NCBI GenBank assembly: GCA_020846435.1
Contig: JADLDY010000018.1
Location: 24,327 to 88,326 of the forward strand
Origin: Deltaproteobacteria bacterium
GTDB lineage: Bacteria; Desulfobacterota; GWC2-55-46
Reading direction: 5' to 3'
Length of the DNA stretch: 64,000 nt
In this document: piece by piece, positions 53,760 through 61,918 of the stretch
How positions within the stretch are numbered: position 1 is the first letter of the stretch
How the letters are laid out: each line of letters opens with the position of its first letter
Notes under the pieces: generated by a model
What the model was told of the DNA's origin: nothing
Databases searched by the model: none
The model's input: only the letters and a program-made list of their open reading frames with translations
Made by a program: the position numbers and the translations under genes

Positions 53760-53939
53760 ATGGAAGAGGACGCGATAAGGGAGATAAGGGGTCTGTCCGA
53801 GTGCGCGAGACGCCACCTCCAGCATAAGTTGAGGAACGGCCTTCAGTCGGTCATCTCATGCATTGAGGAGGGCGCTCTTGAGGACGCTTCAAGAAGTGTC
53901 CTCGATATATCCGGCGAATTGAGAAAGATGGGGCTTTAA
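53760..53939 (+). CDS. 59-residue helical protein with H-box-like segment
   Basis: ATG 53760 lies 3 bases after the endolysin stop. The helical core RHLQHKLRNGLQSVISCIEE resembles the H-box of some histidine kinases, although there is no ATPase domain. It may be a response-regulator decoy or simply a helix; nothing known matches. It is included because the spacing and codon style fit its neighbours. Confidence 0.45.
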   Translation: MEEDAIREIRGLSECARRHLQHKLRNGLQSVISCIEEGALEDASRSVLDISGELRKMGL

Positions 53940-53950
53940 GGGGAGGGGCC

Positions 53951-54391
53951 ATGGGAACTCCGGTAATATCAGACATACTCGAGAGCACGGTAGGCAAGGT
54001 CGTTGACAGGCTTGCCGACAGGTTCATTCCTTCGCAGCTTGGCGAAAAGGAAAGAGAAGAGCTCAAGCTCGAGGCAAGGAGGATCGCCTCCGATGAGCTC
54101 AAGGCCGCCGGAGAGGACTCGAAGAGCGCGAGGGCGCTTGCGGCGGGAGAGGCCTGGTCGCAGGCCCCTTCCTGGACACGCGTGCTCACTGTTACGCACA
54201 GGCCAGCGTGGTCTTTTGTTGCGCTCGCGCTTTTTGTATGGACGGTGATGGCGCCTTATATCGGGGCGGGTGAGTTTTCGCTCTCTGAGGTGCACAGCGA
54301 GATAATGAAGACGGTCATAATCTTCTACTTCGGCGGCAGGTCTATCGAGAAGACCGCCGGGCTGGTCTGGAAAAAGACCGGCAGCCACTGA
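53951..54391 (+). CDS. phage holin of the 3TM superfamily III type
   Basis: A 146-residue protein with charged N-terminal half (about 1-75) and hydrophobic segments about residues 85-104 and 119-132, in the pattern of Phage_holin_3_6/3TMs holins (WTRVLTVTHRPAWSFVALALFVWTVMAPYIG). It is the last gene of the block and would release endolysin at lysis. The terminal IEKTAGLVWKK is a usual end. Confidence 0.7.
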   Translation: MGTPVISDILESTVGKVVDRLADRFIPSQLGEKEREELKLEARRIASDELKAAGEDSKSARALAAGEAWSQAPSWTRVLTVTHRPAWSFVALALFVWTVMAPYIGAGEFSLSEVHSEIMKTVIIFYFGGRSIEKTAGLVWKKTGSH

Positions 54392-54411
54392 CATCCTCCC
54401 GGAATTCCAGT

Positions 54412-54441
54412 TTGACACCTTGTCATGGTCCCGTCTATACT
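54412..54441 (+). promoter_or_regulatory. predicted sigma-70 promoter after the phage-type block
   Basis: TTGACA (54412-54417), 18-bp spacer, TATACT (54436-54441). It gives the DUF2905 gene its own start of transcription and so separates it from the block. Confidence 0.55.
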
Positions 54442-54460
54442 CGTATATAGCGAGGTAAGG

Positions 54461-54676
54461 ATGACGGGGCTTGGAAAGTCTCTCATAATAATCGGAATAA
54501 TCATCGTCATCATCGGCCTTTTCATGGCATACGGGCAGAAGGTGCCTTTCCTGGGGAAGCTTCCCGGTGATATCCACATCAAAAGAGAGAACTTCGAGTT
54601 CTATTTCCCGCTTGCCACATCCATAATAGTCAGCGTGATAATCAGCGTCATACTTTACTTTTTTATGAGGAGATAG
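54461..54676 (+). CDS. DUF2905 family membrane protein
   Basis: A 71-residue protein with two membrane helices (about 4-24 and 47-66) and the DUF2905 loop PFLGKLPGDIHIKRENFEFYFP. ATG 54461 follows GAGGTAAGG; the longer frame from 54425 contains the promoter and is unlikely. Small conserved membrane protein of unknown role, often near ruvB or queA elsewhere. Confidence 0.85.
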   Translation: MTGLGKSLIIIGIIIVIIGLFMAYGQKVPFLGKLPGDIHIKRENFEFYFPLATSIIVSVIISVILYFFMRR

Positions 54677-54776
54677 TGTTGTAAAAAAGAGAATCAATCG
54701 GTACCAGTTGTAATAATAACACAGTTCCAAGGAAGTGCTCGTTTGTCAACTGTTTGAATTGTATGAGGATTTTTCG

Positions 54777-55727
54777 ATGGCACATATATTGCTTCATATT
54801 CCAGTCATGAAGATGCAGCATACATTACAGAATGTAATAGAGTTCTCCGGCATAGGCCTTCACACCGGGTGTCCCGTCAATGTCAGGATATTGCCGTCGG
54901 ACGCAGATACAGGAATAAGGTTTTTAAGGAAGGACCTGCCAGGCAGCCCCTTCATAAAGGCGGTCTCGGCGAACGTCATCTCCACTAGCTACGCAACCAC
55001 CATCGGTTCCAGGGGCGCGTCCGTCTCCACCATAGAGCATCTCATGGCCGCTTTCTACGGCCTGGGGGTTGACAACGCGATAGTCGAGCTCGACGGCCCT
55101 GAAGTGCCCATAATGGACGGCTCAGCCGCTGATTTCATCGCGATGATGGAGTCGACCGGCCTCGAGGCTCTTCCGGCCCTCAGGCAGTACCTTGTCATAA
55201 AGAAGCCGATAAGGGTCTCTGAGGATGACAAGTACATATATCTTCTTCCGGCCGACGACATGGAGTTCACGATAGACTACTCCATCGACTTCGCGCACAC
55301 TTTCCTCAACAAGCAGTCCTTCGCGAGGCTTTTTTCAAGGGACACTTTTACCAAGGAGCTCGGCAGCGCCAGGACATTCGGCTTCCTCAAGGACGTCGAG
55401 ACCCTGAGGGCCAACGGGCTTGCCAGGGGCGGCTCCCTTGAGAATGCGATAGTCATAAGCGACAACTCGATATTGAACGAGGGCGGCCTCAGGTACCCTG
55501 ACGAGTTCGTAAGGCACAAGGTCCTCGACATGATGGGAGACCTGGCCCTCGTCGGCGCGCCCGTCATCGGCCATCTCGTCGCTTACAGGTCAGGCCATTC
55601 GCTCAACCATAAGCTGGCGCAAAAGGTCCTGAGTCTCTCGGGCAGGTGGGAGCTTACCGACTCGCTCATGGACAAGGAACCCGTTGCCATCATGCCCGCG
55701 CTACTCGACAAGCTGGCGACGGCATAG
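54777..55727 (+). CDS. lpxC: UDP-3-O-acyl-N-acetylglucosamine deacetylase
   Basis: A 316-residue zinc amidase, the committed step of lipid A synthesis. QNVIEFSGIGLHTG at the N-terminus, STIEHLMAAFYGLGVDNA (first Zn His with catalytic Glu), FVRHKVLDMMGDLAL (second Zn His and Asp) and HSLNHKLAQ (catalytic His) are present. ATG 54777 has GAGG 8 bases upstream; ATG 54807 is the homology-favoured alternative and the GTG at 54735 is too close to its site. The organism thus has lipid A and an outer membrane. Confidence 0.95.
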   Translation: MAHILLHIPVMKMQHTLQNVIEFSGIGLHTGCPVNVRILPSDADTGIRFLRKDLPGSPFIKAVSANVISTSYATTIGSRGASVSTIEHLMAAFYGLGVDNAIVELDGPEVPIMDGSAADFIAMMESTGLEALPALRQYLVIKKPIRVSEDDKYIYLLPADDMEFTIDYSIDFAHTFLNKQSFARLFSRDTFTKELGSARTFGFLKDVETLRANGLARGGSLENAIVISDNSILNEGGLRYPDEFVRHKVLDMMGDLALVGAPVIGHLVAYRSGHSLNHKLAQKVLSLSGRWELTDSLMDKEPVAIMPALLDKLATA

Positions 55728-55747
55728 GCCGGAGACTTCATTGACTC

Positions 55748-55775
55748 AAAGCCCCTTTACAGGGGCTTTTTTTTT
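55748..55775 (+). terminator. rho-independent terminator after lpxC
   Basis: GCCCC (55751-55755) pairs with GGGGC (55762-55766), with AAA/TTT flanks and a long T run. Confidence 0.85.
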
Positions 55776-55845
55776 AGGCTCATCCCTTGCCACCCTTGAA
55801 GCGGCTCCGAAAAGGCTGGCCAGCCTGCCAAGTCTTTGAAGTTCA

Positions 55846-55874
55846 TTGAAAAACCGCCTGATTTATGTTAATAT
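55846..55874 (+). promoter_or_regulatory. predicted promoter of phoH operon
   Basis: TTGAAA (55846-55851), 17-bp spacer, TAATAT (55869-55874) preceded by an extended -10 TG (55866-55867). Confidence 0.55.
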
Positions 55875-55903
55875 TTTAAAGTCGTCCCGTTCAGGGAACG
55901 CTC

Positions 55904-56992
55904 TTGTCCATTGACCCCTCTTTCTGGAGGGGTTTTCCTATTAAGGAAAATCCGGCTGGTACCGGTTTGAAAAACGACGATATCTCGCAGAGGCTATTGG
56001 AAAATACCGGGACAGTAAAAAAACAGGTCGCCCTCGCCGACAACAATCTGGCGATGCGCCTTTTCGGCGACAAGGGCGAGAACCTCAAGAGCCTCGGGAA
56101 AAAGCTCGGCGTCGAGCTCAACACCAGGGGCTCGCTCGTCGTCATATCCGGCCCTTCTGACAGAGCGGCCATGGCTGAAAAACTCGTCCTTGACCTCTAC
56201 GACCTTCTCGAAAAAGGGTATCCCATGTATCCCCACGATCTGGACTATGCCGCGCGCATGGCTCTGGCCGGAAAGGACATGAAGCTTGCCGACGTCTTCA
56301 TGGACACGGTATTCGTCTCTTACAGGAAAAAGGTCATTGCCCCAAAGAGCGTCGCGCAGAAAAAGTACGTCGACGCCATACGCAGGAACGACATAGCCTT
56401 TGGCATAGGCCCGGCCGGCACCGGCAAGACCTACCTGGCCATGGCGATGGCCGTCGCCGCGATAACGAGCAAGGAAGTCGAAAGGATAATACTCACGAGG
56501 CCAGCTGTCGAAGCAGGAGAGAAGCTCGGCTTTCTGCCGGGAGACCTTGCCGCCAAGGTAGACCCGTATTTGAGGCCTTTGTACGACGCTCTGCACGACA
56601 TGATAGATTATGAAAGGGCGCAAAAGCTCCTCGAAAGAGGCGCGATAGAGGTAGCTCCCCTGGCGTTCATGAGGGGCAGGACACTGAACGACTCTTTCAT
56701 CGTGCTCGACGAGGCGCAGAACACGACGATCGAGCAGATGAAGATGTTCCTCACGAGGCTCGGCTTCGGCTCCAAGGCCGTCATAACAGGGGACATAACG
56801 CAAATTGACCTGCCGCTCGCCAAGCCTTCGGGCCTGGTCGAGGCTCAAAAGATACTCGAGGGTGTAGAAGGCATCGCGTTCGTGAATTTTTCCGAGGTCG
56901 ACGTCGTCAGGCACCCGCTCGTGCAGAAGGTCGTACAGGCTTTCGAGAAGATGGAGCACAAGAGAAAAAGCGTACTGACCGAGGAGCCTTAA
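55904..56992 (+). CDS. PhoH family ATPase (PhoH/PhoL type)
   Basis: A 362-residue protein (TTG start at 55904; a later in-frame TTG at 55967 is possible). N-terminal KH-like RNA-binding region (about 40-100, with RLFGDKGENLKSLGKKLGVEL), then the PhoH P-loop ATPase with GPAGTGKTYLA near 168, DEAQNTT Walker B near 268 and GDITQIDLP. PhoL-type proteins act with YbeY in rRNA processing, and both are encoded here in one group. AGGGAA precedes the start. Confidence 0.9.
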   Translation: MSIDPSFWRGFPIKENPAGTGLKNDDISQRLLENTGTVKKQVALADNNLAMRLFGDKGENLKSLGKKLGVELNTRGSLVVISGPSDRAAMAEKLVLDLYDLLEKGYPMYPHDLDYAARMALAGKDMKLADVFMDTVFVSYRKKVIAPKSVAQKKYVDAIRRNDIAFGIGPAGTGKTYLAMAMAVAAITSKEVERIILTRPAVEAGEKLGFLPGDLAAKVDPYLRPLYDALHDMIDYERAQKLLERGAIEVAPLAFMRGRTLNDSFIVLDEAQNTTIEQMKMFLTRLGFGSKAVITGDITQIDLPLAKPSGLVEAQKILEGVEGIAFVNFSEVDVVRHPLVQKVVQAFEKMEHKRKSVLTEEP

Positions 56993-56996
56993 GAAG

Positions 56997-58694
56997 ATGC
57001 CTGGCCTGGAAGACAAGTACCGCCAAAACTGGAAGATGGCCGGAACCATCGTGAGGAAGCTCGGGATACTGGTCCTCGCTGGCCTGCTCGCGACCCTCCT
57101 TTTCTTCCCGAACCTCCTTTTTACCGGCTTCAGTTACAGCGCCGGAGACGTCGCCACAACCGACGTAAGGTCTCCGGTAAGGGCCTATGACGCAGGGGTC
57201 TCCGTCATGAAGGGCGAGACTGTCGTGCGTGAAGGGCAGGTCATAACAGAGCACGACCTCGCAAAGCTCCGCCTCATAGAGTCATCTGTCCAGGAGGCGA
57301 AAGACGCGGTTCCAGCCTCAGGGTTTTTCTTCTTCGTCCTCGTAATACTCCTGTCAGCCTACATCCTCGCCTCAAAGAACATAAAGAAGTTCGCCTCGTC
57401 CACCAAAGATCTTCTGCTGATGGTCTCGGTCTTTGCCGGAGTCCTGCTGCTCCTGAGGCTTTCCGACACGGCAGCCCTCGTGATGAGGGAGCTTGCCCCG
57501 GGGCCGACCTCGGTTTACAGGTTCATAGTGCCGGTCGCGGTCGGGCCGATGCTCATCCGCCTCCTCCTGAATACCGAGACGGCGCTTGTGTTCGCCGCCG
57601 TCACGTCGATCGTAGCCGGCTACTTCACCGGAGGCGTCGAGATGGCCGCCTACTCGTTCACTGGCGGCATGGTGGCGGCCGCCGGAGTCAAGCACTGCAC
57701 CCACAGGTCGATAGTCATAAAGGCCGGGATAATGCTCGCGCTCGCAAACGTCGCGGCACTCCTTTGCATCACGGCCATCAAGGGCGGCTCGGTAGACCTG
57801 TTCTCTCTGGCGATGACCGGGGTCGTGAACGGGGTGCTCACTGCTGTCCTCGCCATAGGCATCGCCCCTGTCCTCGAGTCGATCTTCCAGTACACGACTG
57901 ACATAAGGCTCCTCGAGCTCTCCAGGATGGACCACCAGCTACTCAAGGAGCTCGCCATAAAGGCCCCTGGCACATACCACCATTCGCTCATCATAGGCAC
58001 TCTCGCCGAGGCCGCGGCCGAGTCGATAAGCGCGAACCCGCTGCTCGCGCGCGTCGGGGCGTATTATCACGACATAGGCAAGATGAAGATGCCGCAGTAC
58101 TTCGTCGAGAACTCCTCAGAGGACAGGCACGGCAAGCTGACCGCCTCCATGAGCGCGCTCGTCATAACGAGCCACGTGAAAGAGGGAGTGGAGATGGCGA
58201 AAAAGCACAGGCTCGGCTCAGCGATAGCCGACATCATAGGCCAGCACCACGGCACGGCCCTCGTCTCCTTTTTCTACCAGAAGGCGAGGAACGAAGGGGC
58301 CGATTCCGAGGTCATCGAGGGGAACTTCCGCTACGGCGGCCCCAAGCCCCAGACAAAGGAAGCCGGAATCGTCATGCTGGCCGACGCCATCGAGGCGGCG
58401 AGCAAGACCCTCTCCGAGCACACGCCTGACAGGATACAGTGGCTTACGCAGAAGATAGTGAACAAGATATTTTCCGACGGCCAGCTCGATGATTGCGAGC
58501 TGACCTTGAAGGACCTCCACGCCATAACGAGGAGCTTCAACAAGGTGTTCGAGGGTATGCACCACCAGCGGGTGGACTACCCTGAGCCCGTCGACGTGCT
58601 CAAGGAGAAGGGGTTTGAAAGTACTGGCGCGGGGAAAAGGCAGCACGAAGATCAAAAAAATGGCAGAGACCGCATTAAGAGGCTTGGGGTTTGA
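56997..58694 (+). CDS. PgpH-like 7TM-HD phosphohydrolase (c-di-AMP phosphodiesterase type)
   Basis: A 565-residue membrane protein. N-terminal helix (about 20-40), a short extracellular segment (about 40-100, shorter than in PgpH/YqfF, which have a long 7TMR-HDED domain), then about seven helices (about 103-320) and an HD domain. Catalytic residues: His in APGTYHHSLIIG, HD in YYHDIGKM, His in IIGQHHGT and the later Asp in MLADAIEAA. Family members hydrolyse cyclic dinucleotides such as c-di-AMP. Co-located with phoH and ybeY, as in many bacteria. The 3' end overlaps ybeY by 80 bases. Confidence 0.85.
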   Translation: MPGLEDKYRQNWKMAGTIVRKLGILVLAGLLATLLFFPNLLFTGFSYSAGDVATTDVRSPVRAYDAGVSVMKGETVVREGQVITEHDLAKLRLIESSVQEAKDAVPASGFFFFVLVILLSAYILASKNIKKFASSTKDLLLMVSVFAGVLLLLRLSDTAALVMRELAPGPTSVYRFIVPVAVGPMLIRLLLNTETALVFAAVTSIVAGYFTGGVEMAAYSFTGGMVAAAGVKHCTHRSIVIKAGIMLALANVAALLCITAIKGGSVDLFSLAMTGVVNGVLTAVLAIGIAPVLESIFQYTTDIRLLELSRMDHQLLKELAIKAPGTYHHSLIIGTLAEAAAESISANPLLARVGAYYHDIGKMKMPQYFVENSSEDRHGKLTASMSALVITSHVKEGVEMAKKHRLGSAIADIIGQHHGTALVSFFYQKARNEGADSEVIEGNFRYGGPKPQTKEAGIVMLADAIEAASKTLSEHTPDRIQWLTQKIVNKIFSDGQLDDCELTLKDLHAITRSFNKVFEGMHHQRVDYPEPVDVLKEKGFESTGAGKRQHEDQKNGRDRIKRLGV

Positions 58695-59025
58695 GGAAAG
58701 AGAGCTCTCCGTCCTTCTTACAGGCAATCCGGAGATAAGGGAATTGAACCGCGAGTACAGGGGAAAGGACAAGCCTACCGATGTCCTGAGCTTCCCAATG
58801 GGGGATGATTATCTCCTTGGCGACATCGTCATATCGACCGAGAAGGCGGCTTCCCAGGCCGAGGAGTTCGGCGTTTCATTCGACGAGGAGATGGGCAGGC
58901 TCCTCGTGCATGGGATATTGCACCTCGCGGGCTACGACCATGTAAAGGGCGGGCGTCAGGCGAGGAAGATGAAGGACAAGGAAGAAGAACTCATGGGGCT
59001 GTTGCGCGCAGGGAGGCTCATCTGA
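58615..59025 (+). CDS. ybeY: endoribonuclease YbeY (16S rRNA maturation)
   Basis: A 136-residue metalloprotein with the zinc motif HGILHLAGYDH (HGxLHLxGYDH) near residue 99. ELSVLLTGNPEIRELNREYRGKDKPTDVLSFP, over residues 29-60, is the conserved front half. TTG start at 58615, with AAGGAG 7 bases upstream. Involved in 3' processing of 16S rRNA and ribosome quality control. Slightly shorter than E. coli YbeY (155), but the core is complete. Confidence 0.95.
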   Translation: MKVLARGKGSTKIKKMAETALRGLGFEERELSVLLTGNPEIRELNREYRGKDKPTDVLSFPMGDDYLLGDIVISTEKAASQAEEFGVSFDEEMGRLLVHGILHLAGYDHVKGGRQARKMKDKEEELMGLLRAGRLI

Positions 59026-59026
59026 G

Positions 59027-59548
59027 ATGGAAACGAAGCCCTCTCTTGAATTCGGCAAGTACCTCAAAAAGAGTTTCGATATAGTCAGGCTCAAGGGCGA
59101 GGCTGCCCAGGAGGCCGCGCACGATGAGCGAGCCTTCAGGCCCGGCATACTGATACTCGCCATCGGCGGGCTGGCTGTCGCCATCGGCTCTCTCATAGCG
59201 GGTCAGGTGTCGACCCCGTTCGAGGCGTCGTTCCTGGTGCTCTTAGCGCCGGTCCTCAATATCGGGGTCTTCTCCTTTTTCATAGCCATTTTTCACGGCT
59301 TCGCGCGGCTCCTTGGAGGCAAGGCCACTTTCATGGAATACTACCGGGCGACGTCGCTGGGGTGGGTGATCTCGTGGTCGCAGGCGGTGCCGGTCATCGG
59401 AGCCATCGTGAGCCTGTGGTCCATCCCGATGAACGTCGTCATATTGAAGAGCGTGCACAAGCTCTCGACCCTCGAGGCGTGCGCGGTTCTTGCCCTCATG
59501 ATGTGCGTCGGCATGGGAGTGCTTTATTTCAGCGGCGTCTTGGGCTAA
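59027..59548 (+). CDS. YIP1-like membrane protein
   Basis: A 173-residue protein with about five hydrophobic helices (about 40-60, 66-94, 105-120, 123-142 and 148-170) and the layout of small YIP1/Yip1-domain proteins (GGKATFMEYYRATSLGWVISW). It starts 1 base after ybeY. The function of bacterial Yip1 proteins is unclear; envelope or trafficking-related roles are assumed. Confidence 0.65.
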   Translation: METKPSLEFGKYLKKSFDIVRLKGEAAQEAAHDERAFRPGILILAIGGLAVAIGSLIAGQVSTPFEASFLVLLAPVLNIGVFSFFIAIFHGFARLLGGKATFMEYYRATSLGWVISWSQAVPVIGAIVSLWSIPMNVVILKSVHKLSTLEACAVLALMMCVGMGVLYFSGVLG

Positions 59549-59551
59549 ACT

Positions 59552-60286
59552 GTGGGAATGGACACGGGAGAGGTAAAAAAGCCCAAGAACTGGCTGGAGA
59601 GCCTCAACTACGCGATAGAGGGCGTCATCTACGCCTTCAAGACGCAGAGGCACGTAAGATACCATTACGTGATCGCCGCCGCAGCGCTCTTCCTGAGCCT
59701 TTTTCTCGAACTCCCTGTAATAGAATTCGTGCTCTTCGCTATGGCAGTCATCATACTCCTTTTCGCGGAGATGATGAACACCGCCATCGAGGAGACTGTC
59801 AATCTCGTAGAGGACAAATACCACATGATGGCCAAGAACGCCAAGGACGTCTCCGCCGGAGCGGTCCTCATCGCTTCCATCGGGGTCGCCATAATGGCGT
59901 ACATGATATTCTCGAAGTACATCTACGAGCCCATGGGCTTCGCGCTTCGCGAGGCAAAGGCCTTCTCCGGCCACATAGCGGTAGTCGCGCTCCTTTTCGT
60001 CTTAATCGCGGTCGTCACTCTCAAGGCCTTCTCAGGAAAGGGCAGGCCTCTGCACGGCGGCCTGCCGAGCGGGCACGCGGCTGTCGCTTTTTCGCTTGCG
60101 ACCAGCATAAGCCTCATCTCCCTCGACCCGTTCGTCGTCATACTCTCTGTCGTCCTCGCCTTCATGGTCAGCCACTCGAGGCTCCTGTCCGGCATACATA
60201 CAAGGCTCGAGGTCTTCCTCGGAGCCCTCCTCGGCCTCGGCCTCACGCTCCTCATATTCCGCATATTCTTCATTACGCTTAAATGA
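59552..60286 (+). CDS. DgkA-type lipid kinase fused to PAP2-like phosphatase domain
   Basis: A 244-residue protein with two linked modules. The N-terminal DgkA/undecaprenol kinase domain (about 1-125) has the conserved FAEMMNTAIEETVNLVEDKYH, with Glu and Asn ligands for Mg-ATP. The C-terminal part (about 160-244) has PAP2 signatures: GLPSGHAA and SHSRLLSGIHTRLEVFLGAL (SRxxxxxHxxxD, with Glu in place of the usual Asp). The first PAP2 motif is reduced to a GKGRPLHGG remnant. It may form or recycle undecaprenyl phosphate. The start is GTG 59552 or ATG 59558. It overlaps lnt by 4 bases. Confidence 0.82.
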   Translation: MGMDTGEVKKPKNWLESLNYAIEGVIYAFKTQRHVRYHYVIAAAALFLSLFLELPVIEFVLFAMAVIILLFAEMMNTAIEETVNLVEDKYHMMAKNAKDVSAGAVLIASIGVAIMAYMIFSKYIYEPMGFALREAKAFSGHIAVVALLFVLIAVVTLKAFSGKGRPLHGGLPSGHAAVAFSLATSISLISLDPFVVILSVVLAFMVSHSRLLSGIHTRLEVFLGALLGLGLTLLIFRIFFITLK

Positions 60287-61815
60287 CAGGGACTCTCGCG
60301 CTTTCCATAGTCTCGGGTGTCGCGCTCGTCTTCGCTTTCCCGCCCTTCTCGCCAGGTTTTCTGGCGTGGGCCGCCCTTGTGCCGCTCTTTCTGGCTCTTG
60401 AGAAAAGGGCGTGGAAGGGGAGCTTTACCGCGTCTTTCGCCGCCGGTTTTTTCTTCAATCTCGGCGCGGTCTACTGGGTCGTGCACTCCATGCACAATTA
60501 CGGGGGCCTGCCTGTTGCGATAAGCGCCGTCGTGATGCTCGCCCTCGTCGCCTACATGGCGCTTTACTGGGGCGTATTCGGCGTCCTGTACTCCTTCACA
60601 AAGGGTCTTCCGTGGGTGGCGAGGGTCTTTCTCGTCCCGGCCTTCTGGGTGGGCCTCGAGTTCGCGAGGGCCCATCTCCTTACTGGTTTTCCATGGGCGC
60701 TTCTTGGCTACACGCAATCGCCTTATCCCGCGCTCATACAGGTTGCCGACCTCGCTGGCGTCTGGGCTGTCTCCTTCGCGGTGGTGGCTTTCAACGTCGG
60801 TCTCACATCCCTTGTCTCAGGGCTCCTCTCAAGGGATAAGGGCGTTAAGGTTCGCGCGCTGCCACTGGTCTTTGCTTCATTCCTTGTCGCCATGTTCGCT
60901 GTCTATGGAGTCTTGCGTATGAAGACGATCGACGCCGAGTCGGCCCGATGGAAGACCATCAAGGTCGCCCTCGCGCAGGGCTCGATCGATCAGGGCGTCA
61001 AATGGGACGGCCGGTACCAGCAGGAGACCGTGGACATATACAGCAAGCTCACCGGAGAAGCCGCGCGGGAAGGCGCGAAGCTTGTAGTATGGCCTGAGAC
61101 GGCACTGCCGTATCATTACGACCCTGAGGAGGTCAGGGGCGGGTTAGTTGGCGCTCTCGCCAGGGATACTGCCACTTACATATTGACCGGGAGCCCCTCG
61201 TATATTTATAATCCACAGACAAAGGACGTCAGCTACTTCAACAGCGCCTTCCTAATAGCCCCCTCAGGTGAGACTGCCGGGAGGTACGACAAGTTCCACC
61301 TCGTCCCGTTCGGCGAGTATCTGCCGCTACGCGGCATACTCCCGTTTGATAAGCTCACGGCCGGGATAGGCGATTTCACTGAGGGTCCAGGGCCTGTCCC
61401 GATGAGCTTCAAAGAGGCCAGCGTAGGGACGCTTATCTGTTTCGAGTCGATTTTCCCTGAGATAGCGAGGGGGCATGTGCAGGGAGGCGCGAACCTTCTC
61501 GCGACGATAACGAACGACGCGTGGTTCGGCCGCACCTCAGCCCCGTATCAGCACTTCCAGATGTCGATATTCAGGGCAGTTGAGAACAGGTCCTTTCTCG
61601 TCCGGGCCGCCAACACTGGCATAAGCGGGGTAATAGACCCTGCAGGAAGAGTAAGGAAGACGACAGGGCTTTTCGAGCGCGTGGCAATGGTCGACGAAGT
61701 CGGTTTGAGGCAGGGCCCGCTCACATTTTATGGCGTTTACGGCGATTTCTTTGCCTGGGGCTGTATTATCGCGACCGGAGTTTTTCTGGTTTTGAGAAAA
61801 AGGCGAGTGAGCTGA
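60283..61815 (+). CDS. lnt: apolipoprotein N-acyltransferase
   Basis: A 510-residue inner-membrane enzyme. Six or seven N-terminal helices precede a nitrilase-like periplasmic domain with the triad: Glu in VVWPETALPY, Lys in GRYDKFHLVPFGEYLPL and Cys in GTLICFESIFPE. It N-acylates lipoproteins for sorting to the outer membrane and so confirms a Gram-negative envelope. Overlaps the fusion gene by 4 bases. Confidence 0.95.
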   Translation: MTGTLALSIVSGVALVFAFPPFSPGFLAWAALVPLFLALEKRAWKGSFTASFAAGFFFNLGAVYWVVHSMHNYGGLPVAISAVVMLALVAYMALYWGVFGVLYSFTKGLPWVARVFLVPAFWVGLEFARAHLLTGFPWALLGYTQSPYPALIQVADLAGVWAVSFAVVAFNVGLTSLVSGLLSRDKGVKVRALPLVFASFLVAMFAVYGVLRMKTIDAESARWKTIKVALAQGSIDQGVKWDGRYQQETVDIYSKLTGEAAREGAKLVVWPETALPYHYDPEEVRGGLVGALARDTATYILTGSPSYIYNPQTKDVSYFNSAFLIAPSGETAGRYDKFHLVPFGEYLPLRGILPFDKLTAGIGDFTEGPGPVPMSFKEASVGTLICFESIFPEIARGHVQGGANLLATITNDAWFGRTSAPYQHFQMSIFRAVENRSFLVRAANTGISGVIDPAGRVRKTTGLFERVAMVDEVGLRQGPLTFYGVYGDFFAWGCIIATGVFLVLRKRRVS

Positions 61816-61828
61816 AAAAAGAAAGTGT

Positions 61829-61850
61829 TGTCATTCTGAGCGGAGCATCG
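61829..61850 (+). repeat. half copy of the TGTCATTCTGAG repeat
   Basis: TGTCATTCTGAGCGGAGCAT at 61829-61848 is the left arm of the palindromic element at 12865; no inverted arm follows. It lies between lnt and prfB. Confidence 0.45.
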
Positions 61851-61918
61851 GGTCTGCTTTTTCATATTCTGCCGCAATCAACTGAAAAGAAATAAGTGGC
61901 GCACGGAGGATTTTCACG

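Larger units (their letters stand above)
38201..54391 (+). mobile_element. compact phage-type structural gene block (GTA-like or remnant prophage)
   Basis: About 25 same-strand genes in 16.2 kb: regulatory (38201-39034), small and large terminase, portal, scaffold-like, capsid, connector, tail tube, tail chaperones with -1 frameshift, short tape measure, baseplate/spike, and lysis (M15 peptidase, holin). No integrase, excisionase, repressor, replication or lysogeny gene is seen. It sits between ychF and the DUF2905/lpxC genes, and its base and codon style (many AGG Arg codons) match its neighbours. I cannot find flanking direct repeats of attachment-site type by eye. GTA-like domesticated particle and decayed prophage are both open. 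Confidence 0.75.

Noticed and set aside
38201..54391. Tailocin (headless tail particle)
   Set aside because: Terminase, portal, scaffold-like and capsid genes are present, so heads are encoded.
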